Shown here piece by piece: positions 16,278-24,481 of a stretch of 64,000 nt of DNA. This stretch comes from PALSA-612 sp035652235 (GTDB lineage Bacteria > Actinomycetota > Thermoleophilia > Gaiellales > Gaiellaceae). The notes beneath the pieces were generated by a model. It saw only the letters and a program-made list of their open reading frames with translations. It was not told where the DNA came from and did not search any database. The position numbers and the translations under genes were made by a program. Every line of letters begins with the position of its first letter. Positions within the stretch are counted from its first letter, which is position 1. The stretch is from assembly GCA_035652235.1 (NCBI GenBank), contig DASREE010000048.1:44900-108899 (forward strand), read 5' to 3'.

Positions 16278-16973
16278 CCCGCCTGCCAGCTCGACGAGCC
16301 CGTCGCGCGCCAGCGATGCGACCGTCTCGGCGTCGAGCGAGCCGGCGGGGCGGGGCGCCTCCGAGACGAGGCGCAGCGTGCGTGCTCGTCGCTGGCGGAA
16401 CGAGCCCTCGAACGGTCCCTGCCTGCGGGCCGGCGCGAAGCGAAGGCCGCGCGCGGGGCAGGCGCCGGCGAGCGGGCACGCCGGGCAGCGGGGCACCCGG
16501 GCGAGGCAGACGGTCGCGCCGAGGTCCATCAGCGCCTGCGCGCACGCGCCGTCGAACGTGCCGCCGCTTCGCTCGAGCACGCGGCGCACGTTCGTGTCCT
16601 CGGGCAGGACGTCGACGCCGAACGCGAAGCAGCGGATGGCGGCGGCCGTGTACGGCCCGACCCCGGGGAGCTCGGTGAGGTCGTCCGGCCAGCCGCGCTC
16701 GGCGACTGCCTGTGCCGCCCGGTGGAGGTTGACGCCGCGCCGGTTGTAGCCGAGCCCCTGCCACGCACGGATCACGGCCGCCCGGGGCGCGGCCGCGAGC
16801 GAGGCTGCCGTCGGCCAGCGCTCGAGCCACTCCAGGTAGCGTGGCACGACCCTCGCCACCTGCGTCTGCTGCAGCATCACCTCGGAGACGAGGACGGCGT
16901 ACGGGTCGCGCGTCCGCCGCCAGGGGAGGTCGCGTCCGTTCCGCGCGTACCAGTCGAGCAGGGCGGCCTTCAC
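16257..16973 (-). CDS. mutY: A/G-specific adenine glycosylase
   Basis: Removes adenine mispaired with 8-oxoguanine. The 238-residue protein contains the catalytic-Glu segment VSEVMLQQTQVARV (about residues 26-39), helix-hairpin-helix LPGVGPYTAAAIRCFAFG, the catalytic Asp in LPEDTNVRRV and an intact 4Fe-4S loop C-x6-C-x2-C-x5-C (CLARVPRCPACPLAGAC). It ends soon after the cluster and lacks the C-terminal MutT-like domain that reads 8-oxoG in E. coli MutY (about 350 residues). GTG 16973 follows a TATCGT box by 7 bases on the minus strand, suggesting a leaderless message. Confidence 0.92.
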   Translation of the reverse strand: MKAALLDWYARNGRDLPWRRTRDPYAVLVSEVMLQQTQVARVVPRYLEWLERWPTAASLAAAPRAAVIRAWQGLGYNRRGVNLHRAAQAVAERGWPDDLTELPGVGPYTAAAIRCFAFGVDVLPEDTNVRRVLERSGGTFDGACAQALMDLGATVCLARVPRCPACPLAGACPARGLRFAPARRQGPFEGSFRQRRARTLRLVSEAPRPAGSLDAETVASLARDGLVELAGGLVRLPA

Positions 16974-17005
16974 CCGCGCGACGATACCGCGGGCGGAGGC
17001 GGAGC

Positions 17006-17359
17006 TCAGCCGGCGGCCTCGGCCGCGGTCTCCTCCGGCAGACGGACGAGCGCGTCGTACAGCCGCGCGAGCGCCGCCGGCGGCTGCACGCCGACGAACT
17101 CGTGCACGATCCCGCCGCGCCAGAACACCTTCACCGAGGGGATGCCGCTGATGCGGAACCGGCGTGCGAGCCCCATGTTCGCGTCCACGTCGACCTTCGC
17201 CAGCACGACCCGGCCGCCGCGCGACGCCGTCTCGCGCTCGAGCAGCGGCCCCAGCATCAGGCACGGCCCGCACCAGCCGGCCCAGAAGTCGACCACCACC
17301 GGCGCCTCGTGCGAGCGCTCGACGACCTCCTGCTCGAAGGTCTCGTCGGTCACGTCCAT
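17006..17359 (-). CDS. trxA: Thioredoxin
   Basis: A 117-residue thioredoxin with the redox motif FWAGWCGPCLML near residue 28, the cis-proline segment ISGIPSVKVF near 68 and a C-terminal acidic tail slightly longer than usual. It reduces cytoplasmic disulfides. ATG 17359 follows GGGAGGAG at standard spacing. The 32-base gap to mutY and same strand allow co-transcription. It is divergent from a DUF302 gene, with an AT-rich palindromic region between them that is strikingly different from the surrounding GC-rich DNA. Confidence 0.94.
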   Translation of the reverse strand: MDVTDETFEQEVVERSHEAPVVVDFWAGWCGPCLMLGPLLERETASRGGRVVLAKVDVDANMGLARRFRISGIPSVKVFWRGGIVHEFVGVQPPAALARLYDALVRLPEETAAEAAG

Positions 17360-17398
17360 CTCGTCTCCTCCCGTTGCGCTTTCCAGCCACAGTTTACA

Positions 17399-17416
17399 AC
17401 TATAGTATTGTATAGT
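17399..17416. promoter_or_regulatory. AT-rich palindrome between trxA and the DUF302 gene
   Basis: ACTATA-N6-TATAGT (17399-17404 and 17411-17416), with TACAAT readable on the minus strand (17412-17407) and TATAGT on the plus strand. It probably contains both divergent -10 elements and may be an operator shared by the two redox-related genes. Confidence 0.5.
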
Positions 17417-17449
17417 AGTTGAGTGGTCAGGCGACGACGGGAGGTCGAC

Positions 17450-17854
17450 ATGGCGGTCCGAGAGAGCGGCTACACCCTGAGCGCCGCCAGCAGGCGTCCG
17501 TTCGAGGAGGCGGTGGCCCGCGTCAAGGACGAGCTGCGGTCGGAGGGGTTCGGCGTCCTGTGCGAGATCGACGTGCAGGCGACGCTGCGCGAGAAGCTGG
17601 GCGCCGAGGTCGAGCCGTACCTCATCCTCGGCGCCTGCAACCCGCCGCTCGCGCACGCGTCGCTCGCGGCCGAGCCGGAGCTCGGCGTGCTGCTCCCCTG
17701 CAACGTCGTCGTGTACGAGCGCGAAGGCACCGTGCACGTGTCTGCGGTCGACGCGGAGCGCATGCGCTCGATCGTCGGCAACGACGCGCTCGCGGACACG
17801 GCGGCGACGGTGCGGCGCAAGCTCGCGCTCGTCGTCGAGCGCGCGGCCGGCTGA
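17450..17854 (+). CDS. DUF302 domain protein
   Basis: A 134-residue protein belonging to DUF302: GYTLSAASRRPFEEAVARV at the start, then GVLCEIDVQATLREKLG and the hallmark LGACNPPLAHASLAAEPELG followed by VLLPCNVVVYE. The two conserved Cys (in GACNP and LPCN) are present. No enzymatic role is established; the family often sits near redox or heavy-metal genes. ATG 17450 follows GGGAGG. Its divergent partner is thioredoxin, which supports a thiol-redox link, an inference from position only. Confidence 0.88.
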   Translation: MAVRESGYTLSAASRRPFEEAVARVKDELRSEGFGVLCEIDVQATLREKLGAEVEPYLILGACNPPLAHASLAAEPELGVLLPCNVVVYEREGTVHVSAVDAERMRSIVGNDALADTAATVRRKLALVVERAAG

Positions 17855-17869
17855 GCCCGGAGGCCGGCT

Positions 17870-18262
17870 TCAGCGCAGGGCGTGGCGCCGCCGCCGTGAG
17901 GGGCGGTCGCCGACGTCGAACACGATCCGGAGCACCCAGTTCACCCCCCAGATGACGATCGTCGCCCAGAAGGCGGCGCCGAAGTGGCTGATCGAGAAGC
18001 CGGGCACGATCCAGTCCGTGACGTAGAGCATGAGGATGTTGAGGAAGAAGAGGGCGACGCCGAGCGTGAGCAGGATGACGGGGAAGGCGAGGAGCTTCGC
18101 CGCCGGCTTGAGGAAGAGGTTCACGACCGCGAAGACGAGTGCGGTGAAAAGCAGCGTGCCGACGTCGTCGTGGTAGCCGATGCCGTCGACCAGGCTCGCC
18201 GCCGCGTAGAGCGCGACGAGGTTGAACGCCCACATGGTGACGAGCCGCCGGACGAGGCGCAT
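17870..18262 (-). CDS. Small four-helix membrane protein (phage_holin_4_2/Mycobacterial 4TM-type)
   Basis: A 130-residue integral membrane protein with four predicted helices: about residues 9-27, 35-55, 60-85 and 95-115. The segment ALVFAVVNLFLKPAAKLLAFP is typical of the 'phage holin family 4' (PF04020-like) proteins that are widespread in bacteria and mostly not phage-borne. No lysis partner is present here. Function unknown. ATG 18262; a TAGGAT box lies 12 bases upstream on the minus strand and overlaps the plus-strand TAGACT box of pgl. Confidence 0.82.
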   Translation of the reverse strand: MRLVRRLVTMWAFNLVALYAAASLVDGIGYHDDVGTLLFTALVFAVVNLFLKPAAKLLAFPVILLTLGVALFFLNILMLYVTDWIVPGFSISHFGAAFWATIVIWGVNWVLRIVFDVGDRPSRRRRHALR

Positions 18263-18274
18263 GACCCGGCAGCG

Positions 18275-18284
18275 ATCCTAGACT
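18275..18284. promoter_or_regulatory. Overlapping divergent -10 elements (membrane protein / pgl)
   Basis: The 10 bases ATCCTAGACT read TAGGAT on the minus strand (18280-18275) and TAGACT on the plus strand (18279-18284). The plus box is 6 bases from the pgl GTG. Confidence 0.5.
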
Positions 18285-18290
18285 GCGCCG

Positions 18291-18959
18291 GTGGCGCTGC
18301 ACGAGCTCGAGGTGCTCGACGACGCCGACGAGGCGGCGCGCCGCTGCGCGGCGGTGATCGCGGCGGCGGCGCGCGCGGCGGTGGCCGAGCGGGGGCGGTT
18401 CGCGCTCGCCCTCTCCGGCGGGCGCGCGCCCTGGCAGGCCTTCCGCCTGCTCGCCTACGAGGAGGTGCCGTGGGAGCGCGGCGAGCTGTTCCAAGTCGAC
18501 GAGCGCGTCGCCCCGCGCGGAGACGACGAGCGCAACCTGACGCATCTCATCGAGACGCTGCCGCCGGCGGCGCGCGAGGCGCTGCGGCCGATGCCGGTCG
18601 AGCGCGCGGACCTCGCCGCCGCCGCCCGCGCGTACGCGGAGCTCGTGCCGCCGCACATCGACCTCGTCCACCTCGGCCTTGGGCCCGACGGCCACACGGC
18701 CTCGCTCGTCCCCGGCGACCCGGTGCTCGAGGTCCGCGACCGCGCCGTGGCGATCACGCGCCCGTACCAGGGCCGGCGGCGCATGACCCTCACCTACCCC
18801 GTGCTGGAGGCAGCCGGTGCCCTCGTCTGGCTGGTGACCGGCGCCGACAAGGCGGAGGCGCTTCGGCTCCTGCTGCGCGGCGACGAGTCGATCCCAGCCG
18901 GGCGCGTGCGGGCGGCGCGCTCGCTCGTTCTCGCCGACCGGGCGGCGGCCGGGGGCTGA
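18291..18959 (+). CDS. pgl: 6-phosphogluconolactonase
   Basis: Hydrolyses 6-phosphogluconolactone, second step of the oxidative pentose phosphate pathway. The 222-residue DevB-type protein shows FALALSGGRAPWQAFRLL near residue 41, QVDERVAPRGDDERNL near 66 and HLGLGPDGHTASLVPG near 124, the three phosphosugar-binding segments. GTG 18291 is placed 6 bases after TAGACT (18279-18284), the leaderless pattern. zwf, rpe and rpiA of the same pathway lie 6-9 kb downstream beyond two HYR genes. Confidence 0.92.
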   Translation: MALHELEVLDDADEAARRCAAVIAAAARAAVAERGRFALALSGGRAPWQAFRLLAYEEVPWERGELFQVDERVAPRGDDERNLTHLIETLPPAAREALRPMPVERADLAAAARAYAELVPPHIDLVHLGLGPDGHTASLVPGDPVLEVRDRAVAITRPYQGRRRMTLTYPVLEAAGALVWLVTGADKAEALRLLLRGDESIPAGRVRAARSLVLADRAAAGG

Positions 18960-19020
18960 TTCCCCGGCCGGTGCGGGTTGACAGGCGGGCTCCGATCGCG
19001 AACATGAGTTCTCGAACGGC

Positions 19021-19048
19021 TTGACGTGAGGTTCCGGGCGGGTAGGCT
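19021..19048 (+). promoter_or_regulatory. Predicted promoter of the first HYR gene
   Basis: TTGACG (19021-19026), 16-base spacer, TAGGCT (19043-19048). The same two hexamers with the same spacing recur before the paralogous gene at 21687-21714. Confidence 0.7.
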
Positions 19049-19075
19049 GCGCAGCTCGGGGCGTAGGGAGGGCTG

Positions 19076-21610
19076 GTGGGGAGAGGCTGGAGCGGTCGAT
19101 GGACGCGAGTCGTGCGGGCGGCGCCGGCGCCGTCCGTCGTCGGCGCGGCCGCGCTGGCAGCAACGGTCGGCGTCGTGCTCGCGACCCGGGCGGCGCCGGC
19201 GCCGGCGGCCGACGCGCCGGTCGCGGTCTACGTCGGCTACGTGGACGGGCCGCCGGTCGGCCCGCGCTTCCCGCTGCCCTGGGCGGGCGACGCGAACATC
19301 CTCTTCATCGGATCGGCGGAAAGCACGATCGACGCCGGCGCCGTACGGCTCGACAACCCGGCGGACACGCCCGTCACGGTCGACGGCGTCGACGTCGAGC
19401 TGCCGGGCCACCCCGGCGCGCCGGGGTTCGACCTGTGGGGCTCGTTCACGATCCCCGCGCACGGCTCCGCCATCCTGACGGGGACGACTCCGACGGGCGA
19501 CGACTTCGACACGAGCGAGTTCCCGTTCAAGGACTGCCCCGACTACGCCGCTCCCACGGAGCTTCCGCCGACCGTCACGGTCACCGTGGGCGGCGTGCCC
19601 TATCCGTTCACGGACAGCGGCCACGTGCTCGACACGGGCGGGTTCAACCCCGTACCCGGCTGCGCGGTCAGCGACGAGCGGCTCGCCTGGCGTCCGATCG
19701 GGCGTGCCGACGCGCAGGCGACCGACGCCAGCCTGACGCTCGCACCGTCGACGCAGACGGCGCTGACCGGCACGCAGGCGACGCTGACCGCGCACCTGGC
19801 CGACGCGGGAGGCACGCCGGTGCCGAACATCACCATCACCTTCTCGGCGGTCGCCGGATCGCCCAACGCGGGCCTGCTCGGCACGGCCGTGACGGACGCG
19901 TCCGGGGACGCCGTCTTCCAGTACACGAGCTCGGCGGACGGCACGGACGGCGTCGTCGCCTCGGCGCGGACGGGCTTCGACTCGAGCCAGGCGCAGGTGA
20001 CGTGGCTGACGGACACGACGCCTCCGGTCGTGTCCGTGCCGGCCGACTTCACGGTCGAGGCAACCGGCCCCGCCGGCGCGGTGGCGACCTTCGCCGTGTC
20101 GGCGACCGACCCGGACGACGTGGCCGGGCCGGTCGCCTGCGACCCTGCGTCCGGCTCGACCTTCCCGCTCGGGCAGACGACGGTCACGTGCACGTCGACC
20201 GACACGCACGGGAACACCGGCTCCGCGAGCTTCCACGTCACCGTCGCCGACACGACTCCGCCGGCGCTCGACCTCCCGGCCGACTTCACGGTCGAGCAGA
20301 CCGGTCCGGACGGTGCCGTCGTCAGCTACGAGGCGAGCGCGACCGACCTGGTCGACGGCTCCGTGCCCGTCACCTGTGCTCCCCCCTCCGGCTCGACCTT
20401 CCCGCCCGGGCAGACGACGGTCGCCTGCTCGGCGACGGACGCGCACGGCAACACGGCCATGGGCTCGTTCCACGTCACCGTCGCGGACACCGAGCCTCCG
20501 ACGATCACCGTACCCGCGAGCTTCACGGTCGAGGCAACCGGCCCCCTGGGCGCGGTCGTCACGTACACGGTGACGGCGACCGACAACGAGGATCCCGCCC
20601 CGGTCGTGAGCTGCGACCCGCCCTCCGGCTCCGAGCTGCCGATCCGCACGACGCCGATCGTGTGCACGGCGACCGACGCCGCCGGGAACACGGCGCAGGC
20701 CGTCTTCCGGGTGACGGTTCGCGACACGACGCCGCCGTCGCTGAAGGTGCCGGGCGAGGTCGACGTCCAGGCGACGTCCGCGGCCGGGGCCGCCGTCGGC
20801 TTCTCGCCCAAGGCGACGGACGCCGTCGACCCGGCTCCGGTCGTCAGCTGCGACCCCGCCTCCGGCTCGACCTTCCCGCTCGGGCAGACGAAGGTCACCT
20901 GCACGGCGAGCGACTTCTCCGGCAACTCGTCGCCTCCCGAGTCGTTCGACGTCGTCGTCACCGCGCCGGCGGCCGGGCTCGTCCCGACGGCGCCGCCTGC
21001 GCCTCCGCCTCCGCCGCCCCCGCCTCCTCCCCCGCCGGCCCCTCCCGGCAGCGTCAACGCCAAGCCCGTCGCGGGGCGCAAGCAGCCGAAGGTGAAGCTG
21101 CCCGGCTCGGGGGGCTTCGTGACCCTGACGCAGGCGACCGCGCTCCCGCCCGGGACGGCGGTGAACGTGACCGACGACGCGGCCATCCAGCTCGCCGACC
21201 CGACCGGGAAGGAGATGGTCTTCTTCGGCCAGGCCGACCGGGTGCCGAGCCAGTTCGTCATCGGCAGGACGAAGGGAGGCGTCACCCCGCTCACGCTCAC
21301 CGGCGGCAGCTTCAAGGCCTGCAAGAAGTCGCAGCGGAAGCCGTCGGTCGCAGGCGCGAAGAGCACGCCGCCCGTCCGGCGCCTGTGGGGCAAGGGCAAG
21401 GGCCGCTTCTCGACGAAGGGGAAGTACGCGTCGGCGACGGTGCGCGGCACGTGGTGGGTGATCGCCGACTTCTGCGACGGCACGCGCGTCCAGGTGAAGC
21501 GCGGCCTCGTCGCCGTGCGCGACCTCGTGCAGGGGAAGACCGTCCTCGTCCGGACCGGTGCGAGCTACCTCGCGCCCGCCACGAAGCCGAAGAAGGCGCA
21601 CAGGCGGTAG
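19076..21610 (+). CDS. Secreted multidomain HYR-repeat protein with FecR-like tail (paralog 1)
   Basis: 844 residues. A basic N-terminus and hydrophobic helix ending ARAAPAPAADA predict Sec export. Then: a lamin-tail-like beta domain (about 45-210), an invasin-type Ig domain (about 215-315, TPVPNITITFSAVAG), four HYR beta-sandwich repeats (about 316-640, each with a 'DTTPP' junction and 'ATD..GN' ending), a proline-only linker and a C-terminal domain from about 665 with LWGKGKGRFSTKGKYASATV. The paired Cys in each HYR repeat (SCDPASGS...VTCTA) fit extracellular disulfides. No sortase motif or membrane anchor. Likely a surface or adhesion protein; ligand unknown. Confidence 0.82.
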   Translation: MGRGWSGRWTRVVRAAPAPSVVGAAALAATVGVVLATRAAPAPAADAPVAVYVGYVDGPPVGPRFPLPWAGDANILFIGSAESTIDAGAVRLDNPADTPVTVDGVDVELPGHPGAPGFDLWGSFTIPAHGSAILTGTTPTGDDFDTSEFPFKDCPDYAAPTELPPTVTVTVGGVPYPFTDSGHVLDTGGFNPVPGCAVSDERLAWRPIGRADAQATDASLTLAPSTQTALTGTQATLTAHLADAGGTPVPNITITFSAVAGSPNAGLLGTAVTDASGDAVFQYTSSADGTDGVVASARTGFDSSQAQVTWLTDTTPPVVSVPADFTVEATGPAGAVATFAVSATDPDDVAGPVACDPASGSTFPLGQTTVTCTSTDTHGNTGSASFHVTVADTTPPALDLPADFTVEQTGPDGAVVSYEASATDLVDGSVPVTCAPPSGSTFPPGQTTVACSATDAHGNTAMGSFHVTVADTEPPTITVPASFTVEATGPLGAVVTYTVTATDNEDPAPVVSCDPPSGSELPIRTTPIVCTATDAAGNTAQAVFRVTVRDTTPPSLKVPGEVDVQATSAAGAAVGFSPKATDAVDPAPVVSCDPASGSTFPLGQTKVTCTASDFSGNSSPPESFDVVVTAPAAGLVPTAPPAPPPPPPPPPPPPAPPGSVNAKPVAGRKQPKVKLPGSGGFVTLTQATALPPGTAVNVTDDAAIQLADPTGKEMVFFGQADRVPSQFVIGRTKGGVTPLTLTGGSFKACKKSQRKPSVAGAKSTPPVRRLWGKGKGRFSTKGKYASATVRGTWWVIADFCDGTRVQVKRGLVAVRDLVQGKTVLVRTGASYLAPATKPKKAHRR
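20020..20970 (+). repeat. Four tandem HYR-domain coding repeats
   Basis: About 240-250 bases per unit, imperfect at the DNA level but with nearly identical blocks such as TCCGGCTCGACCTTCCC and GTCGAGGCAACCGGCCCC. They are in-frame domain duplications within the gene, and further units occur in the neighbouring paralog (about 23350-23825). Confidence 0.8.
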
Positions 21611-21686
21611 CCCGGGAGGCCCGGGTGAACGCTCCCGACCGGCCGGGCGGCGGCCCCTCCGAACGGCCAGGTCGCCGGGCGCCCGC

Positions 21687-21714
21687 TTGACGCGGCGGGC
21701 GTGGCAGATAGGCT
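21687..21714 (+). promoter_or_regulatory. Predicted promoter of the second HYR gene
   Basis: TTGACG (21687-21692), 16-base spacer, TAGGCT (21709-21714), identical in hexamers and spacing to the promoter of the first HYR gene although the spacer sequences differ. Confidence 0.7.
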
Positions 21715-21780
21715 TCCCCGACACCTTCCGGGGCTGGGAGACCGGGGAGGGCGGCACCGATGCGGGGAAGGGGAGGAGAG

Positions 21781-24447
21781 ATGCGGCGCGGACGGCGCCT
21801 CCTGCCGGCGGCGCTGCTCGGCGTGCTGGCCCTCGCCCTCGCGTTGGCGGTCGGCGTGGGGACGACGCTCGGGGCCGGCGGCCCGACGCCGCGGCCCATG
21901 CCCCCGCCGGGCCTGCGGCAGGCGCCGAAGCCGGCCCCGTCGAACGGCCGGCGCACGTCTCCGGCCGCGGCCGCCACGCCGCACGCGCCGGTCGCGAACT
22001 CGGCGCTCCTGAACAGCGACACGGTCACGAGCCCCGCCACCTCCAGCCTCGAGTACCAGCAGGCCACGTCGCTCGGCTTCACCGTCACCGTCGTCGACGG
22101 TGCCAGCTGGGAGGCGATGACGCAGGCGCAGTTCGCCCAGTACCAGCTGCTGATCGTCGGCGACCCCCATTGCGGTGCCCTGGCGAGCTCGGTGACGAGC
22201 AACGCCTCCACCTGGGCGCCGGTGGTGATGGGGACGGCGATCAACACGCTGCCCGGAAACCGCATCCTGATCGGCACCGACCCGGTCTTCCATGAGCCCT
22301 CCTTCCCGGGAGCTCTGACGCTGATCACGGACGGGCTGAAGTTCGCCGGCGCGCTTTCCGGCCGCACCGGCCTCTACCTCGACGCGAGCTGCGACGCGGG
22401 ATCGAATCCCGACCTCGTCTCGACGCTCGAGGCGCTCAGCATCGGCGCCGGCGCGTGGACGGAGGACACGACGCCCCCGTGCGGCGGCAGCGTCTCGCTG
22501 ATCGCCTCCAACCCTGCCTTCGCCGACCTGGCCAGCACCGACCTCCAGGGCTGGTTCTGCTCGGATCACGAGACGTTCCCGACCTTCCCCAACGACTGGG
22601 CGGCGCTCGCGGTCGCCACCGACACGCCGAACCACCCGACGTGCGGCACCGACCCGGGCACGGGCGAGCCGGCCTGCGGCGAGGCGTACATCCTGCTCGC
22701 CGGCCAGGGCGTCGTCGTCACCTCGCCCGACATCTCGCTCTCGCCGGCCGAGGCGACGAACCCGGTCGGCACCGACCACACCGTCACGGCCACGGTCACG
22801 AGCGGGGGCGAGCCCTCGCCCGGCCAGCTCGTCAGCTTCACTGTCACCGGGCAGAACCAGGGCGCGACCGGGACGTGCGCGCCCGCCGACTGTACGACCG
22901 ACTCGAGCGGACAGGTGACGTTCACCTACCACGACGGGAACGGCGCCGGCGACGACACGATCACCGCCAGCTTCACCGCGGACGGCACGACCGAGCAGGC
23001 GACGGCGATCAAGCACTGGACGGGCGAGGTGTCCCCGCCGGCCGTGCCGACGCTGCTCACGCCCGCCGACGGCTCGACGCTCGACACGGCGACGCCGACC
23101 TTGACCTGGTCGGACGAGAGCGGAAGCGGTGCCACGAGCTACGACGTCGAGCTCGTCCCGGCGGGCGGAGGCGGAGGCGGGGCGCCGAGCTGCGACTTCG
23201 GCGGCGCCTCGCCGGTGAACGTCACCGGCACCTCGTACACGCCCAGCCCGCTTGCCAACGACACGTACTGCTGGCGCGTGCAGTCGGTGAACGACGACGC
23301 GGGCCTGACGAGCGGGTACTCGGACCCGTTCACCTTCACCGTCTTCGTCGACACCACGCCGCCGGTGCTTCACCTGCCGGGCGACTTCACCGTCGAGGCG
23401 ACCGAGCCGACCGGCGCCGTCGTCACGTATACGGTCACCGCGACGGACGACGTCGACCCGCACCCGGTCGTCGTGTGCACGCCGCCCTCCGGCTCCGTCT
23501 TCCCGATCCGGACGACGCCGGTCGTGTGCACGGCGACGGACGCCTCCGGCAACCGCTCGCAGGGCGTCTTCCGCGTGACGGTGCGCGACACGACGCCGCC
23601 CGTGCTCAAGGTGCCGGACGGAAAGACGGTGGAGACGTCCGACCCGTCGGGCGCCGTCGTCACGTTCACCGTGACCGCGACCGACCTCGTCGACCCTTCG
23701 CCGGCGATCAGCTGCTCGCCCCCGTCCGGCTCGACCTTCCCGGTCGGAGAGACGAAGGTGAGGTGCACGGCGACGGACTTGTCCGGGAACTCGTCCTCGA
23801 AGAGCTTCGAGGTGACGGTGTCGCTCGCGGCCTCGCCGCCTCCTCCGCCCCCGCCTCCTCCGCCTCCTCCGCCTCCTCCGCCTCCTCCCGGGCCCGGCGA
23901 GGTGGCCGCGACCACCGTCCCCGGCAAGAACCTGCCCAAGGTGAAGCTTCCCGGCAGCAACCGCTTCGCCCTCCTCACCGGCGCCGAGAACCTACCGCCC
24001 GGGACGATCGTCGACCTGACCGGCAACGGCGGTATCCGGCTCACCGACCCGAAGGGCAACGAGATGTCCTTCTACGGGCAGGCCGACGGCGTCCCGAGCA
24101 GGTTCGTGTACAAGGGCATCCAGGCGGGCTTCGTCCAGCTCGTGCTCACGGGCGGGAGCTTCTCGAAGTTCGAGCGTAGGACGAGCGCCGCCGGCGCGAA
24201 GGCGAAGAAGCCGGTGCGGCGGCTGTGGGGAAACGGCAGGGGCCGCTTCACGACGAAGGGCAAGTACGCGGCGGCGACGGTGCGCGGCACGTGGTGGCGG
24301 ATCGCCGACTTCAAGACGGGTACGCAGGTGTACGTCCGCCGCGGCGTGGTCGCCGTGCGCTCGTTCGTGCTCGCACAGACGGTCCGGGTGACGGCCGGCC
24401 ACATCTACTTCGCGCCCTCGAAGAAGCCGGCGAAGAAGAAGCGGTGA
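21781..24447 (+). CDS. Secreted multidomain HYR-repeat protein with FecR-like tail (paralog 2)
   Basis: About 888 residues from ATG 21781, which follows AGGGGAGGAG; ATG 21760 in frame is less likely because it would bury that site. A signal peptide (RRLLPAALLGVLALALALAV) leads into a Rossmann-like domain (about 60-310) not present in paralog 1, then an invasin-type Ig domain, a fibronectin-like domain (VPTLLTPADGSTL), two HYR repeats, a long polyproline linker (about codon 690) and the same C-terminal domain as its neighbour (LWGNGRGRFTTKGKYAAATV). Cys-rich N-terminal domain suits extracytoplasmic disulfides. Function unknown; probably co-regulated with paralog 1. Confidence 0.82.
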   Translation: MRRGRRLLPAALLGVLALALALAVGVGTTLGAGGPTPRPMPPPGLRQAPKPAPSNGRRTSPAAAATPHAPVANSALLNSDTVTSPATSSLEYQQATSLGFTVTVVDGASWEAMTQAQFAQYQLLIVGDPHCGALASSVTSNASTWAPVVMGTAINTLPGNRILIGTDPVFHEPSFPGALTLITDGLKFAGALSGRTGLYLDASCDAGSNPDLVSTLEALSIGAGAWTEDTTPPCGGSVSLIASNPAFADLASTDLQGWFCSDHETFPTFPNDWAALAVATDTPNHPTCGTDPGTGEPACGEAYILLAGQGVVVTSPDISLSPAEATNPVGTDHTVTATVTSGGEPSPGQLVSFTVTGQNQGATGTCAPADCTTDSSGQVTFTYHDGNGAGDDTITASFTADGTTEQATAIKHWTGEVSPPAVPTLLTPADGSTLDTATPTLTWSDESGSGATSYDVELVPAGGGGGGAPSCDFGGASPVNVTGTSYTPSPLANDTYCWRVQSVNDDAGLTSGYSDPFTFTVFVDTTPPVLHLPGDFTVEATEPTGAVVTYTVTATDDVDPHPVVVCTPPSGSVFPIRTTPVVCTATDASGNRSQGVFRVTVRDTTPPVLKVPDGKTVETSDPSGAVVTFTVTATDLVDPSPAISCSPPSGSTFPVGETKVRCTATDLSGNSSSKSFEVTVSLAASPPPPPPPPPPPPPPPPPPGPGEVAATTVPGKNLPKVKLPGSNRFALLTGAENLPPGTIVDLTGNGGIRLTDPKGNEMSFYGQADGVPSRFVYKGIQAGFVQLVLTGGSFSKFERRTSAAGAKAKKPVRRLWGNGRGRFTTKGKYAAATVRGTWWRIADFKTGTQVYVRRGVVAVRSFVLAQTVRVTAGHIYFAPSKKPAKKKR

Positions 24448-24481
24448 GCCGGGCCGCTCGGGCCGCCGCCGGGAGCGCGTC

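Noticed and set aside
17870..18262. Prophage remnant suggested by a holin-type membrane protein
   Set aside because: The family is widespread as a chromosomal membrane protein and no lysin, capsid or integrase gene is nearby.
20997..21050. CCGCCTCCG-type repeats at about 21000 and 23840 as a CRISPR or regulatory array
   Set aside because: They are in-frame proline codons of linker segments in the two HYR proteins; no spaced repeats or cas genes exist in the window.
19099..21690. Alternative plus frame through the first HYR gene
   Set aside because: Arg/Gly-rich translation without domains, while the overlapping frame shows clear HYR repeats, signal peptide and high GC3.
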